DNA of 64,000 nt from the NCBI GenBank assembly GCA_030272585.1, contig BSYQ01000002.1, positions 4,092,001 through 4,156,000 on the forward strand, in the 5' to 3' direction. The stretch comes from Bryopsis sp. KO-2023 (taxonomy: Eukaryota; Chlorophyta; Ulvophyceae; Bryopsidales; Bryopsidaceae). The notes under the pieces are model-generated. The model was given only the letters and a program-made list of their open reading frames with translations. It ran no database searches and had not been told where the DNA came from. Below are positions 1 through 10,123 of the stretch, one piece after another (positions within the stretch are counted from its first letter, which is position 1; each line of letters opens with the position of its first letter). A program made the translations under genes and the position numbers.

Positions 1-153
1 GATTCGGACTGCTGGTTTGGACCGGGAACGTCTTCGAAGACGTGGGAGAGCCGCTCGACGCGCGCACCAATCGAGTTTCTGGCAATAGGTTGGGTGAATC
101 ATCCTTGGGGGGGTACTTGAGTGCGACATCGCTGAATGTCATCGTTCGCCCGC

Positions 154-232
154 TGGTCAAGGGGATCTGCTAGAGGATCCTTGGCCGCCAGGTCCCGGGT
201 TCGAACCTTCACTCTCGAATTGACAGGGATGA
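154..232 (+). pseudogene. tRNA-Ser-like fragment (tRNA pseudogene or SINE head)
   Basis: An A-box-like stretch (TGGTCAAGGGG, about 164-174) is followed 44 bases later by a B-box (GGTTCGAACCT, about 208-218), a normal pol III spacing. An anticodon-type stem GGATC/GATCC encloses TGCTAGAG, which places GCT after a U33-like T, as in tRNA-Ser(GCU), and there is a long variable region. The acceptor stem and the 3' side of the T stem do not pair, so this is not an intact tRNA gene. A tRNA-derived SINE head is equally possible, and no second copy is in the window. Confidence 0.35.
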
Positions 233-239
233 TCAGATG

Positions 240-1555
240 CGCCAGGGAGATCGTAGCCGCCGGTGCTGAAACCGCCGGCGGGGTTTTGTTTTTGTTTTCG
301 ATTTTACTTTTACTTTTTTTGGGGGGATTTTCCTGCATGTTGGGAAAAAACTGCTGTTTCCGCCCATTCCTCAGGATCAGTTAGACTGTGGGTGCAGCTC
401 CAACCAGAAACCATCCAATCACCACCCATCTACTTTTCCAACAAGCTTGGAAAAGCTGGTTTTGGCTGCACCCAACGGTCAGTCTGACTGACGTTCCTGA
501 CGTCTCTTTCGAGGGGCATTCCACATCTCCTTTGGCCACCCTGACCAGCCACGTGTGGTGACATCCCATAAACACGCATGCCAGCCAGCAACCAAGGCTT
601 CCACACTTTCGTTCCCGAGAAGCCACTTGCTACCACCATAAATAAATCAACTTGGCCTGATTCACCACCGAGAAAGAGCTACCTGTAGCAAACCCACGTC
701 CCTGAAGAGCGGCTCTTCCTCCGCTTCGGGGTGCCACGTCTTTTGACGCTGGGATTTAAGCCCCGCAAGGAAACTAACAACCCTGCTTGAAAAAGTAAAA
801 AAAAAAAACAGGCAAGGCTCCCTCAGACTTGAAATCTTGAAACGCTGAGAACAAGCGCAACCGCGAGGCTAGCTCTTACTGGCCCATCGGTGACACAACA
901 GTCAAATTTGGTTTTCCAGGTTGACGATTTTGGGTCCACTCTGCTAGTTTCTTCTCTTCATCCTTTGGGATTCCTGGAGACCGTTTTCCGACATCTTTCA
1001 TACCTCTGATGTCGTTTTCCGGAGGGTACGTGGTCTTGGTTGCACTTTCGAGCGTTTTTCGTGTGTGCTGCAGTCGTCCCAGTGGAATTTTTGCAGAATA
1101 AATCCTCTCAACGAAGCGATTTTCTGACTGAAGTCTCTGAAGTGGTCTGAAGTCCTCTGGTAAAACTGCAATGCGTGGCCCTGTGGTGGTGTGGACTGTC
1201 CCCAGGTCAGTGTTTCGAGTTCCCTCCACTCTTCTTCTGCTTTTGGAACACCCCTCGTTTCTGTCTCTCACTTTGATCTGGCAGACGACCGGAACAAGTT
1301 TGGTTTTCAAAGGTGGGAATTAAGACATGCAGGAGCTCCCTGTTCGGAAATGAAAAGCACAATGCAGTACATGTTTAAGGAGGAAAAGATTTTGTGTCAA
1401 TTTTTCTACTGTTTTGCAATCAAGGAAGCATTGAAACACAAAAAATATATGTATGGACATAACTGGATAGGACTAATAGAAATCTCATTGTTAAAAAATA
1501 TTGTAGAAGCACAAGATAGATGATCTTTCAACACGCTACTGTCGTCGACACCTTT
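240..1555. other. Intergenic, no supported gene
   Basis: This stretch contains a T-rich run after GCCGGCGGGG at about 277-340, short A runs near 796-810, and only short open frames. The longest (minus strand, 876-1310) has no recognisable domain and no convincing start. I see no gene or RNA I can support. Confidence 0.4.
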
Positions 1556-1559
1556 TTTG

Positions 1560-2263
1560 CTTTTTCTTTTTAGGCAGGTCTTGTTTGGCCCCGTTCTTTT
1601 GCAAGGGGTACAGAGAGGGATTGAAGAAGCGCCTGGAGATTGGCGACGAGGACGTCGACGAAGGATTGGACATAGGAGGGAGAGCCCAATGGAGAGCCAA
1701 GGAGGGTGATGCCAGCAGTGGGTCCAAAACAGCGAGGGATAGCAGAAGGAAAGGGGTCCGAGGAGGGGGTGGAGGGCCAATAGAGGAAGCATTTGGGGAG
1801 CTGGAGCTGAAGTCTATAGGAGGGAGCGACCGCTTGGAGAGCTTGGAGGAAAGCATGGACCCCAGCAGGTGAGCCCAAGATAAGCCCATCATCCAGAAAC
1901 CAAAGTGAAATAACCTGCAACACTCCATGTCCAAAGAAAACCGGGGGGGGGGGGTAATGGGGGGGTGGGGAGAAGAGTGGGGAGAGGGGAAAGGGCAGCC
2001 AGACGGGGCTGGGTGGCCTGGAGGGGCTGCCTGGCTTCGGGAAACTGGTTGCTGAAGCAGGGGAGGAGTGGGAGAGGGACCAGGAACGGGAGAGGGGCCA
2101 GGAGTGGGAGAACGAGCAGAAGGGGGAGAGGGGTGAGCAGAGGAGGGTGGTGGGCCGGGAGGGACTGGCGGGTGCAAGGAAATGGGCTGCGGAGCAATTG
2201 GAAAGGTGGGAGAGGGGGCAGGAGTGGGAAGGGAAGGACCAAATGGGGCTGGCTGGCTCGGGG
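1560..2263 (-). pseudogene. Reverse transcriptase pseudogene, C-terminal half
   Basis: Read on the minus strand, this GC-rich stretch contains the reverse-transcriptase palm signature FLDDG (the two Asp codons at 1888-1893) followed by GSPAGVHAFLQALQ and, further on, a LLGSPLGSP block. The order LDDG, then helix, then LGSPLG is that of RTs in non-LTR-type elements. The upstream part of the gene, with the QQGDPL motif, lies at 3246-3440. The two are separated by an inserted element, and removing it with one target-site copy still leaves different reading frames. A proline/serine-rich low-complexity stretch of roughly 100 codons sits between the motifs, where RTs normally have about 50 residues. 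No endonuclease, RNase H or 3' tail was found. It is a dead relic. Confidence 0.7.
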
Positions 2264-2534
2264 ACTGTTGCCATACTATGGATCCGATCACGATCAGATC
2301 GATCTCCGATCAACCGGGAGACCGATCATGATCGTGATCGGCCGATCAGGTCTGGCAGGGCCGATCATCGATCACGATCGGCCGATCAGGTGCCGACAGG
2401 GTGCGACGCTTGATCGAGATCGTGATCGGAGCTGCCGATCAGATCGGTATCATGATCAATTGATTCCGATCATGATCGGTCCATTGATCGGTCTTACGAA
2501 AATGCCCACAAGTCACCACCCGAAGGTGTTTCTA

Positions 2535-2610
2535 GAGGTGTAAGGATTCGAATCTAGGACCTCACTGATTGGAATCAAGCAAATCAACGCTTGGACCACC
2601 CTGAGCCACG
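2535..2610 (-). tRNA. tRNA-like unit, left arm of family A element
   Basis: On the minus strand there is an A-box-like GGCTCAGGGTGG and a B-box-like ATTCGAATCC, 73-76 bases overall. The region between them is longer than in a standard tRNA and no seven-base anticodon loop with flanking five-base stems is convincing, although CCA follows TT in a loop-like position. Whether it is transcribed is unknown. It pairs as an inverted copy with the unit at 2697-2770. Confidence 0.5.
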
Positions 2611-2696
2611 ATCACTAGGTCCTCCGTGTTATTATATACCTCAGTTTGTCGGACGGACTGATCAGGTATATAATGACACGGAGCACACTTTAACCG

Positions 2697-2770
2697 TAGC
2701 TCAGAGTGGTCCAAGCGTCGATTTGCTTGATTCCAGTCAGTGAGGTCCTAGGTTCGAATCCTTACACCTC
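2697..2770 (+). tRNA. tRNA-like unit, right arm of family A element
   Basis: It opens GTAGCTCAGAGTGGTCC (A-box) and carries AGGTTCGAATCCT (a full consensus B-box). It shares the block CAGTCAGTGAGGTC with the tRNA-like core of the other element family in this window (CAGTCAGTAGGGTC at 10345-10416), suggesting related tRNA ancestors. An insertion of about eight bases relative to that family disturbs the anticodon arm, so no amino acid is assigned. Confidence 0.55.
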
Positions 2771-3245
2771 CAGAAACACCTTCGGGTGGTGACTTGTGGG
2801 CATTTTCGTAAGACCGATCAATGGACCGATCATGATCGGAATCTTAAATTAAATTCCGATCAATTGATCCATGGCCGATCATGGTCGGAGCTGATCCGAT
2901 CAATCGGCGTTTCACCGATCTTGATCGACCGATCACGTGCCGACAGGTCGCGACGCTTGATCGTGGTCGTGATCGGGACCTGCCGATCAGATCGGTGATC
3001 GGAAGACCGATCCCGATCACGATCAAGCATTGATTGGCCGACCACAATCATCGATCAGAATTTGATCGGCCGATCCCGATCACGATCATCGATCATGATC
3101 GGTAAAAAAAAAAAAAAAAAAAACCGATCATTTTTAGAATCATGTGGAACGAGATCGTGTTAGGTCAGATCAGTGAAACGACCTGTCCTGACATCGAAAA
3201 TGGACGGCCGATCATTTCCGATCACGTCCATAGTATGACTGTTGC

Positions 3246-3440
3246 TGGGGAATGGGAGTGGATGGGGCTGCTGAGGGAGGGGGGGGAGAGATATCCGGAG
3301 CAAGTGTGGTGTGGACTTCCCGGAGGGCTGCTGCGAGAGCGAGGGAGAAGAGGGCAGGTCGGAGAGGATCCCCCTGTTGGGCGCCAGAGGAACTGAGGAG
3401 CTGATGGGAGCTGCAGTACAGGGGGGAGGCAGCGCCATAA
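3246..3440 (-). pseudogene. Reverse transcriptase pseudogene, upstream half
   Basis: On the minus strand the frame reads YGAASPLYC, then SSSGAQQGDPLRPALF at about 3400-3350. QQGDPL followed by a hydrophobic ALFSLALAAALRE helix is the RT motif that precedes the catalytic LDDG block. This is the missing upstream piece of the gene at 1560-2263. The recognisable sequence stops exactly at 3440, where the TAA and inverted terminus of the next element begin. Confidence 0.7.
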
Positions 3441-3590
3441 GGGCACATCCACCCGTGTACGCCTCCGCTTCCGCTTCATGCTGACGCGTAACGCATTAAA
3501 AAAATTGGACCCACCGGTCTACGCGTACGCTTACGCAACTCATCCGTATACGCTTCCATCACCCCCAAACACGCTTCCGAAAGTCGCGGA
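3441..3590 (+). repeat. Left inverted terminus of the PIF-like element
   Basis: GGGCACATCCACCCGTGT, CGCTTCCGCTTC, TGCTGACGCGTA and GGACCCACCGGT followed by TACGC repeats appear here in the same order as in the reverse complement of 17440-17589. Confidence 0.7.
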
Positions 3591-3830
3591 AGCGTAGGCA
3601 CTGGTCGCAAGAATGAAGTCACGTAATCCAAGTCAAATGGACACAAACCTGCACCTCCTTCTAGTTGTCGGGTTATTTTTCACGACGAGCCTGTTTCTAA
3701 TCGGCGCCAGGCCGACGGAGTACTCCGCAATGACGAGTTACAGACCGTGTAGTCGTCGCCGACCAAGCCGTTTGTAGTAGACGACAGGTTTGCGCTGTAC
3801 CTGCAGCGTGAAGAGTTCGAGTCTCTTCTG

Positions 3831-3840
3831 TCTATATAAG
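3831..3840 (+). promoter_or_regulatory. Possible TATA box
   Basis: TCTATATAAG is a good TATA-box match. It is followed by GC-mixed sequence and then the (GCAAGCAAGGAA)-like repeat. No open frame starts soon after it, so it may belong to a decayed promoter or LTR. Confidence 0.25.
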
Positions 3841-3883
3841 CAGTGTGATCGAATAGCAGAACACACCTGTCGATACAATACAA

Positions 3884-3931
3884 GCAAGGAAGCAAGGAAA
3901 AAAGCAAGCAAGGAAGAAAGCAAGCAAGCAT
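3884..3931 (+). repeat. GCAAGCAAGGAA-type simple repeat
   Basis: About 48 bp of interspersed AAGCAAGCAAGGAA units, purine-rich and imperfect. Confidence 0.8.
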
Positions 3932-4364
3932 GGACGGCATCAGGGGCGTTGAGTCAAGGTGAAACAAGAAACTACTGTGGGAGGCATCGTGTTCTATTTG
4001 TGAGGTTGAGCCCTCTTGGATTTAAGACAGGAGCACTCTTTTGGTGCTCTATTTCAGAAAAGGAGGGGGCCTGGATAACAGAAAGTTCTTTCTCCTATAA
4101 AGTGCCCACAGTTTGTTGAGAGATCTGTCCAGAACACAATTATAGGGAAATTTTTCACTGCGGATATTCTCTAGAATGTTGGGGTACTCTGATTTTTTCC
4201 AGAGCTGTCCAAAGGCCCACAGTTTGTTGAGGATATTCTATCAGAGATTTAAGACAATTGTAAATATATCCGAAAAAATAATAATCAGTAATAAAAAAAT
4301 ATTATATACAAAACAGAAAACATTATTAAAAAACCCATAAAAAAACCTGTAAAAATGTGACAGG

Positions 4365-5636
4365 TTGGAAAAAAGAAGAAAGAGAAGAGAAAGGGAACGA
4401 AGGAGGAGAAACTATCAAAACGAAGAAGACGCAACAATCTTATGTGTGGCTCTCCATACATTGTATTCGGTCGTGCAAGGAAGTCGAGGCGGTTCTCGGA
4501 TCGGAAAAGCGAAAAATATCGAACGCGGCTACACGGATGCCTATTCACGGCTCATGACCGATTACTTCATTCCGCAACCCCTCTTCGATAAAGAATCTTT
4601 TCGCACAAGGTACAGGGTGCCAAGGGTCACTTTTTTGAGGATTGCCGCGGATTTTCTTCGGGAATATCCGTATTTTCGTCAAAAATCGGACTCGACGGGA
4701 AAATTAGGAATACACGGATATGTGAAACTCACGGTTGCTTTTAGGATTCTTGCTTATTCGGCACCATTAGATTCCATTGAAGATTCTTACAGAGTTTCTA
4801 GTACCGTTGCGTCGGAAGCTTTTAAACGCTTCACATATGGGATTGTTGAGCTTTACGGCATAGATTTTTTACGTCCCCCTACCCAATCAGAAGTCAAACA
4901 TGAAATGCAAATTAACGCTAGGCGTGGTATGCCCGGGATGCTAGCGAGTTTGGAATGTACGCATCTCTATTGGAGTGCGTGCCCCACGCATTGGGCTGGG
5001 CAGTTTTTGGATCGGACAAAAAGAATCTCGATCGTAATCGAAGCCGTATGTTTTTCAAACTTGTTTGTTCCTTTCGTGAACGTGGGCAGCCCTGGGTCGC
5101 TCAACGACCTGAATATTTTAGACGGAAGTCCATTTCAAACGGTGATGTTGAATGGGAATGGGAAAAACGCACGGTATAAGGTCAATGGTCAGGAGCATGA
5201 CACGGCCTATTACCTTGTGGACGGCATATACCCATCATGGGCTTGCTTTGTATCCCCTATCTCCAACCCCACTAGTGCTAAAGAAAAGCACTTCACAACC
5301 GTTCAAGAATCTATTAGAAAAGATATCGAGCGATGTTTCGGGGTCTCGAAAAAAAAGTTTAGCATGTTGAGGGAATCATGTCGGTTGACAAGCCTTGAGG
5401 ACATAAAGAAAATGGTCACCACATGTGTTTTACTACACAATATGGCAATTGTCCATGATTCTTCCGATAGAGACATTGATGATGATTTCGATGTGTCTTT
5501 TGCTGTTGACGGAACGGGGGATGCTTTTACAGATTTCTGTAATCTCGTGGAAAGGGTTGAAAACAAAGAAGAGAGTGTCCGAATAAAAAAGAACTTGATG
5601 GAATGTTTGTGGGAAAGGAAGGGCAATACTGGGTAG
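4365..5636 (+). CDS. PIF/Harbinger-type transposase (plant transposon protein family)
   Basis: Single-exon frame of 423 codons, without a stop from 4353. Family landmarks in order: RGYTDAYSRLMTDYF then FRTRYRVPRVTFLRI (about residues 54-92), GMPGMLASLECTHLYWSACP (188-207), GSPGSLNDLNIL (241-252), YYLVDGIYPSWACF (282-295) and IRKDIERCFGVSKKKF (317-332), ending in a VTTCVLLHNM helix. These match the DDE nuclease of PIF elements, which cuts and pastes the element in the nucleus. Of the catalytic acids, D248 and E322 are present, but the first Asp, normally in a SIDCMHW-like motif, is Glu (E197). The frame has no ATG before 4554 (residue 64), inside the conserved N-terminal region, so the start codon is lost or on an upstream exon. 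No Myb-like partner gene was found. It is uninterrupted, so it decayed recently or not at all. Confidence 0.85.
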   Translation: MEKRRKRRERERRRRNYQNEEDATILCVALHTLYSVVQGSRGGSRIGKAKNIERGYTDAYSRLMTDYFIPQPLFDKESFRTRYRVPRVTFLRIAADFLREYPYFRQKSDSTGKLGIHGYVKLTVAFRILAYSAPLDSIEDSYRVSSTVASEAFKRFTYGIVELYGIDFLRPPTQSEVKHEMQINARRGMPGMLASLECTHLYWSACPTHWAGQFLDRTKRISIVIEAVCFSNLFVPFVNVGSPGSLNDLNILDGSPFQTVMLNGNGKNARYKVNGQEHDTAYYLVDGIYPSWACFVSPISNPTSAKEKHFTTVQESIRKDIERCFGVSKKKFSMLRESCRLTSLEDIKKMVTTCVLLHNMAIVHDSSDRDIDDDFDVSFAVDGTGDAFTDFCNLVERVENKEESVRIKKNLMECLWERKGNTG

Positions 5637-5760
5637 TATTCAGACATAGGGGACGATGGGATTGAGGCGGGACTTTTTTTGTGTTCTTTCGTTTCTATAA
5701 TTATTTTTTGGAACGTTGTATGTGTGTGTGCGCATGTTTTGTGTTTGAACATCCAAATTA

Positions 5761-5791
5761 CTAGCACTAGCTCCAAACGAAGCTAGTGCTA
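5761..5791 (+). repeat. Perfect hairpin downstream of the transposase
   Basis: TAGCACTAGCT and AGCTAGTGCTA form an 11-bp perfect stem with an 8-base loop, 125 bp after the transposase stop codon. It could be a transcript 3'-end structure or a subterminal element; neither can be decided here. Confidence 0.55.
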
Positions 5792-5799
5792 TGAGATCT

Positions 5800-7317
5800 C
5801 ACGAAACATTGTGAAACAAAACCCGGTATTACAACAAGAATCATACCCCTAAAAAAAGGGGGAGTGACGGCGTCGAAATGAGTATGCCGAAATGTGTTCA
5901 AGAAACATGACGTACCAAGAAAAGTTTAGAACAGGAACTCGGAAAAAAAACGCTTTTAGTAAGTGTGAATTCTTTCTTAGGCAGTATTGTCGGTCGGCTG
6001 TAACAAGCATAGTGAATATTTTGGAGGGTTGACTAGGCCTCCTTTTGATAACTTAGCCTTCCACAATTGAGATATTTTCGAGTTGACCTTAGTCTAGAGC
6101 ATCACTCCCTACGATGAGGTGGGGCCACTTAACGTTATTGTAGGAAAAAGGAGTGGCTATGCGTAGTACGCTTCAGTCTAGTTGGACAACAATCCTTCTG
6201 TCGCTTTCTTAGATATCAAGTGATGTGATGCAAGATGGGTATATATGGAGGGGTGTTTGCTTGTATCCTAACCCTTCTCCAAATTTTAAGTCTCGTTTAT
6301 GAAGAGGTTAAAGTTTTGGCAGCAACACAACAAATGTGACCCAAATTCAGATAGTACGATTCTTGTTGTCGACTGCTTGCACACAAATGCGAGCATCTCG
6401 ACTCGAAATACCGATACCAATTAAATACCCCTTTTCCCTTTCTAAATATGCAATACTATTATTGGCAAATGAATAGTACATTATTGTTTTATAAGCAGGG
6501 GCAGAGAGGATGATGTTTTATGCCAGACGCGCTAGAAAAACATGGCGGAACGCGGTGTCTTCCGTGTGGCTCAAAGAAGCAAGAGTAGGAGTTCTAAAGA
6601 TCTATTTTACCCATGAATCGAAAAATCTTGAAAGTGAAAAAGAATGAATTGTGGTTCATGGTTTGTGGGGTGTGTGGATAATTAGAGATCGATAATAAGT
6701 TAATAGATTATTAATAACGAATAAAAAAAGATGATAAATGAGATAAAAAAAGAATATAATGAATGGGATTGAGATTTCCTAGAGTATGCGCAAGCCATTT
6801 GAAAGGTAGCAAGGGTTGTAGCCGAATCGAAAGATCAAGTTGAAAGCACGGTCTCATCGAAGAGAACAAGAGTTGATTTACGCTGCTTCGTCCAACAAGG
6901 ATCAACCATCACTTTCTCGATAGGTGCCTTGCTCGATTAAGTTGTTCGGTGATTTTGGGAGCAACTTTGGACACAGTAAAAAGTTTCTTTTTTTTTTAAC
7001 ATTATTAAAGCCGACAAAATGGACCCAAGGAGTTAAAGGAGGTGTTATGTGGGCCACACACACCTTAAGGAATGGGAATATCGAATAAAACAAGCGAGAA
7101 CACGCATCCACGCTTTGAGGGACAAGCTACAAAGGGAGAAGTTTCCCAGAAGCTCGATTTTTTTTGTTTAAATGCAAATGTTTTTTTTTTTGTTTACCAC
7201 ACATAGTGATGGAGAAGGTGACCAATCACCTCGGAAGGTTGTCGCGTAACCACCGGCCCACCTTTCCTAAAGAAACCGACCTTTGATAAAGATAGGGAAA
7301 ATAATGAAGTCGAATAG
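5800..7317. other. AT-rich stretch without a supported gene
   Basis: Only short open frames (60-70 codons) without recognisable motifs, plus A and T runs (for example around 6990 and 7180). No RNA gene or inverted-repeat element was recognised. Confidence 0.4.
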
Positions 7318-7456
7318 TTTTGTTACATAGAGACGGATGAGTCGATCCGTGCAACTATAGTGACATGAATTTGTTCCCCTTGTTCGATGCTATTCGAGAA
7401 ACTTCTTCTTTTTCGGAAGATCAATCGAATGAAGGATTGGATGGTATCTCAGGTAA

Positions 7457-7615
7457 AGGTTTCTAAGGGGAAAGATATGTCCAACCACACTTCTGAAATG
7501 CGACGAGGATGCGAAAGAAGTGCTCTCACGAAATAGAGTTACAGTTGCGGCCACAAGTAGAGCAAACGGGGATATGAAAAAGGCACCTAGAGGAGTATTA
7601 TATCGTGTCAACTGA
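7457..7615 (+). CDS. Conserved C-terminal protein fragment, copy 1
   Basis: A 52-codon frame ending in TGA reads RFLRGKICPTTLLK, then CDEDAKEVLSRNRV, and ends GVLYRVN. The same frame is open over the same 52 codons at 57426-57584. I count nine differing codons, four of them silent and most others conservative (R/K, V/A, N/D), which suggests selection on the protein before or after duplication. It begins just after CTCAG, a possible splice acceptor, so it looks like a last exon. No function is recognised, and upstream coding sequence is decayed here. Confidence 0.45.
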   Translation, partial: RFLRGKICPTTLLKCDEDAKEVLSRNRVTVAATSRANGDMKKAPRGVLYRVN

Positions 7616-7875
7616 ACAAAGAGAATCAAGTCACCCATTGTTTACAAGAACGTGAAATTTAGTAAATGAGATATAACGTAGCATTTTCGAGTGGAGAGCC
7701 ACAATATAGTGTTTTACTTTGTTAAAAGATCCATGTCTTGCATTCCCCCTCATATCCCCTTACAAACCGCCAGCCCCCACATCCACCATCTGGCAACATC
7801 TGAACTCGGCGTTAACTCACACCGTCGACGGTCGTTCTTGTGGCCAAGTGCTTCTTTCAGCAATAACAATTGAGG

Positions 7876-8091
7876 ATGGCAGATCCGCGAGTTCTGGAAC
7901 TGATTGATCAAGTGTGCATGATTATTATTACGGTTATTATCTATGTTTTTTTCACCCACCTACAAGAAAACACTTATATTGTCGAGACACAAAGATGTGC
8001 TAGACATCTGAATAACAAAAGTGCTGCACAAAGAATGAAAATCTTGAAAATGTGCAGAAATTTTGGTTTGATCAAATCTCTCTATATATAA
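7876..8091 (+). CDS. Small membrane-protein frame, copy 1
   Basis: The ATG at 7876 opens MADPRVLELIDQVC followed by a strongly hydrophobic segment (MIIITVIIYVFF), a single predicted membrane span at residues 15-26, and an unrelated basic tail to a stop at 8091. The first 28 residues are conserved in copy 2 (57852). There, GTAAGA follows CACCCACCA, where this copy has CTACAAGA, so the original gene probably had a splice donor here that this copy lost. The tail is then read-through of intron. Function unknown. Confidence 0.4.
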   Translation: MADPRVLELIDQVCMIIITVIIYVFFTHLQENTYIVETQRCARHLNNKSAAQRMKILKMCRNFGLIKSLYI

Positions 8092-8349
8092 TTTTTTTAG
8101 TCACCACCTGGCAGAATTGTTGTTTCTCCACCTGCCAACACCAGTAATGTTAAAAATTGAACTTCTATTTTATCTTACCGGGGGGAGGTCTTTCGTGGCA
8201 CTGGCCTAATCAACGATCATGCTAGGGTCATACTAGAGTCATTTTTTCCAGTAAGTAATGACCTACCCCTTTCCGTAGCAGGGTAGGGAAATTGTTTCTT
8301 CCGCTCTGTCATTTTGTTATAAGGGGGATGTCAAGATTTCCACAGGGAT

Positions 8350-8967
8350 TTGAGGGGATTGATGGTTGATCAAGTGGTGAAACATCGCAATTATTACATG
8401 CAAGTGTTGGAAAACTTTCGGCAGAGCGGCCACATAGTTGATAAAATAGAAGAGTACGCAAAAGTGACAAATGGAAGATTCGGGGAGCTGGCGAATCGCT
8501 TGGAAAAGAGAATGTACAATTTGAACATCGACGACCACAACATCAAAGAGTTATCATAAGAAAGGGTTAGAATTCCTTCAAACTTAGCAAAAACGTTGAT
8601 GTTGGGGGAAGCTGTTAAACTAGAAAAAGTTCAAGATGATTTGGATTAGCCTATGGGCTTTGTAGTCAATCCTCGGGGAACCAAAAACATATTCTTTTTG
8701 CCGGTTGTTGTTATTTTGGAATTCAATTTTGATGCCAAAGAGAGTCGACGTCGGTTACGATGCTTCAGATTTGCTGTCGACGATTGCCTTTTCGTGAAAG
8801 TAAACTTTATGGGATCGTCCGGACAGAGGTCATTGGTATACGTCGATAAAACTCGGTACACAGATACTCAAATAGATCGTTTCACCGAGTCAAAAAAAGC
8901 GAGGGTTGAATCAACTAATGTGACGAAATCCCTACTCGTGATGTGCCTGTCGCATCGAGTTGGATAG
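8350..8967 (+). pseudogene. Two unassigned open frames (8350-8559 and 8653-8967)
   Basis: The first (69 codons) is rich in charged and aromatic residues, with helical character (VVKHRNYYMQVLENFR). The second (104 codons) begins GFVVNPRGTKNIFFLP and includes an alternating beta-like stretch. Neither has a recognisable family motif. They have a protein-like composition unlike random AT-rich frames, but no start context or splice sites that convince me. Most likely remains of one older gene. Confidence 0.3.
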
Positions 8968-10123
8968 ATGGGGGAGAACGTAAAGGATGGCAAGATTTTA
9001 GGAGACATCATTGGTATTAGGAAGAGGGAGCAAAAGTGGACTTGATTTTTTATTTTTATTTTTTTGGGGGGGTTCTCGTTGTTCATGAGGGTGGTTTGTT
9101 TATTTGTTTACGACCTCGTTTCTTTAAGTGGTGGTTTTAGTCTTGCATATTGTGATGTTTGTGTTTTACTTGTTGCTTAGAATAGCGGGTCGAGAAGGAC
9201 CATCGTCCATTTTAGATGACGTCTTGCAACAAGATGTGCAAGGTCTTAGGCAGGTACCCAAGGCACCCATTCGTCTGGCATTATGTCTTCAATTATTTCT
9301 CGTAGCCAGCATGGGATAGGTTGATTGTGCATCGTGTGGAAGATATGAAGAAGCTTGGGATATTTCTTTTATTAACTGTGAGGTGAGGGGCATTTAATCC
9401 TGTAGCACACGATGTTCTGCTTCATGCACGAGCTTGTACACATTGATTTGAACAGGATGCTAAGTTCCAATCTACCCCGCAAATACCGCTTTTTTTGGGA
9501 CTAAGTCTTGAGCGAAGAAAGGCACCTGACAGAAGGCTCCATCACAAGAGCGGTGCTAGGCGTTACAGTTCCGGGGCATTCGCTCAAGTATTTCCACTTA
9601 GCTCGCAAAGTGGATGCTGGTTGTTATAGGCAACATAGAAAGAATTATATATGTACAAGAGGACTTAGCCAGTGTTGCGACCGGCTCATGACATTTCTTT
9701 CTGAATAGATACATTCGATAAAAACTCTTGTTTTAAAATATCTAGAGGACCATAGAAAAACCATAGTGGTTGCTGTGGGTAAGGTCATCTCCGCCTAGAC
9801 GTTATGCGATTATATAGGTATGCGCATTCATTAAGGATATGAAGATCGTTTTTTGTTTTTTTTAATAAAAGCTCGATAAGTGTCATTGAGTGATATTTCT
9901 TGATATATCCCTAGCACCTCATCAACTGAAAAATATATGTTCTTTCTTCCACATTCAATAGCCCTAAAAGTGTGAATTATGACAAAAAAAAATTCTTTTC
10001 CATTTCTCTACATTAAAGAAGATGCAATAAATTAAATTTGTCAAGCACGATGGTGTTGGATGTTAATTTGATAAGAGACCGAGGCTTGATTGTGGCGGAA
10101 AGCCGGGTCAACGGCGTCCCAGT

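Larger units (their letters stand above)
2463..2843. repeat. 381-bp near-perfect palindrome in the family A element
   Basis: The arms 2463-2650 and 2656-2843 are reverse complements with only scattered mismatches. At the centre, CCGTGTTATTATATACCT pairs with AGGTATATAATGACACGG (one mismatch) around a short loop. Each arm holds one tRNA-like unit, so the two face each other in inverted orientation. A 60-bp direct repeat starting GTGCCGACAGG (2391-2450 and 2937-3000) lies outside the palindrome. Confidence 0.85.
2272..3237. mobile_element. 966-bp TIR element with paired tRNA-like units (family A)
   Basis: The element starts CATACTATGGA and ends TCCATAGTATG, and is flanked on both sides by ACTGTTGC (2264-2271 and 3238-3245), an exact 8-bp target-site duplication. 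It lies in the reverse-transcriptase pseudogene, so its boundaries are also supported by the split gene. The arms are packed with GATCGG/CCGATC motifs in both orientations. The centre is a large palindrome carrying two inverted tRNA-like units. There is no open frame that could encode a transposase, so it must be moved in trans. Eight-bp duplications are typical of hAT and of the Kyakuja-Dileera-Zisupton group; assignment to either is inference. Confidence 0.85.
7318..8226 (+). repeat. Duplicated locus, copy 1
   Basis: About 0.9 kb that is co-linear with, and by eye about 85-90% identical to, 57226-58232 in the same orientation. Compared with the second copy it lacks about 76 bp in its first quarter (just before the CTCAGGTA at about 7448) and has a replaced segment near 7695-7735. 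The similarity covers a 52-codon conserved frame, a CCCACATCCACC-rich leader, a small membrane-protein frame and a shared tail (GGGGGAGGTCTTTCGTGGCAC). Confidence 0.85.

Noticed and set aside
1889-2543. Long proline-rich and Gly/Arg-rich open frames on both strands
   Set aside because: They are low-complexity by-products of purine-rich sequence and of the GATCGG array. Only the RT frame carries recognisable motifs.
3790-3840. T-arm-like AAGAGTTCGAGTCTCTT as a tRNA gene
   Set aside because: The stem-loop is perfect, but there is no room for D and anticodon arms and the acceptor pairing is poor.
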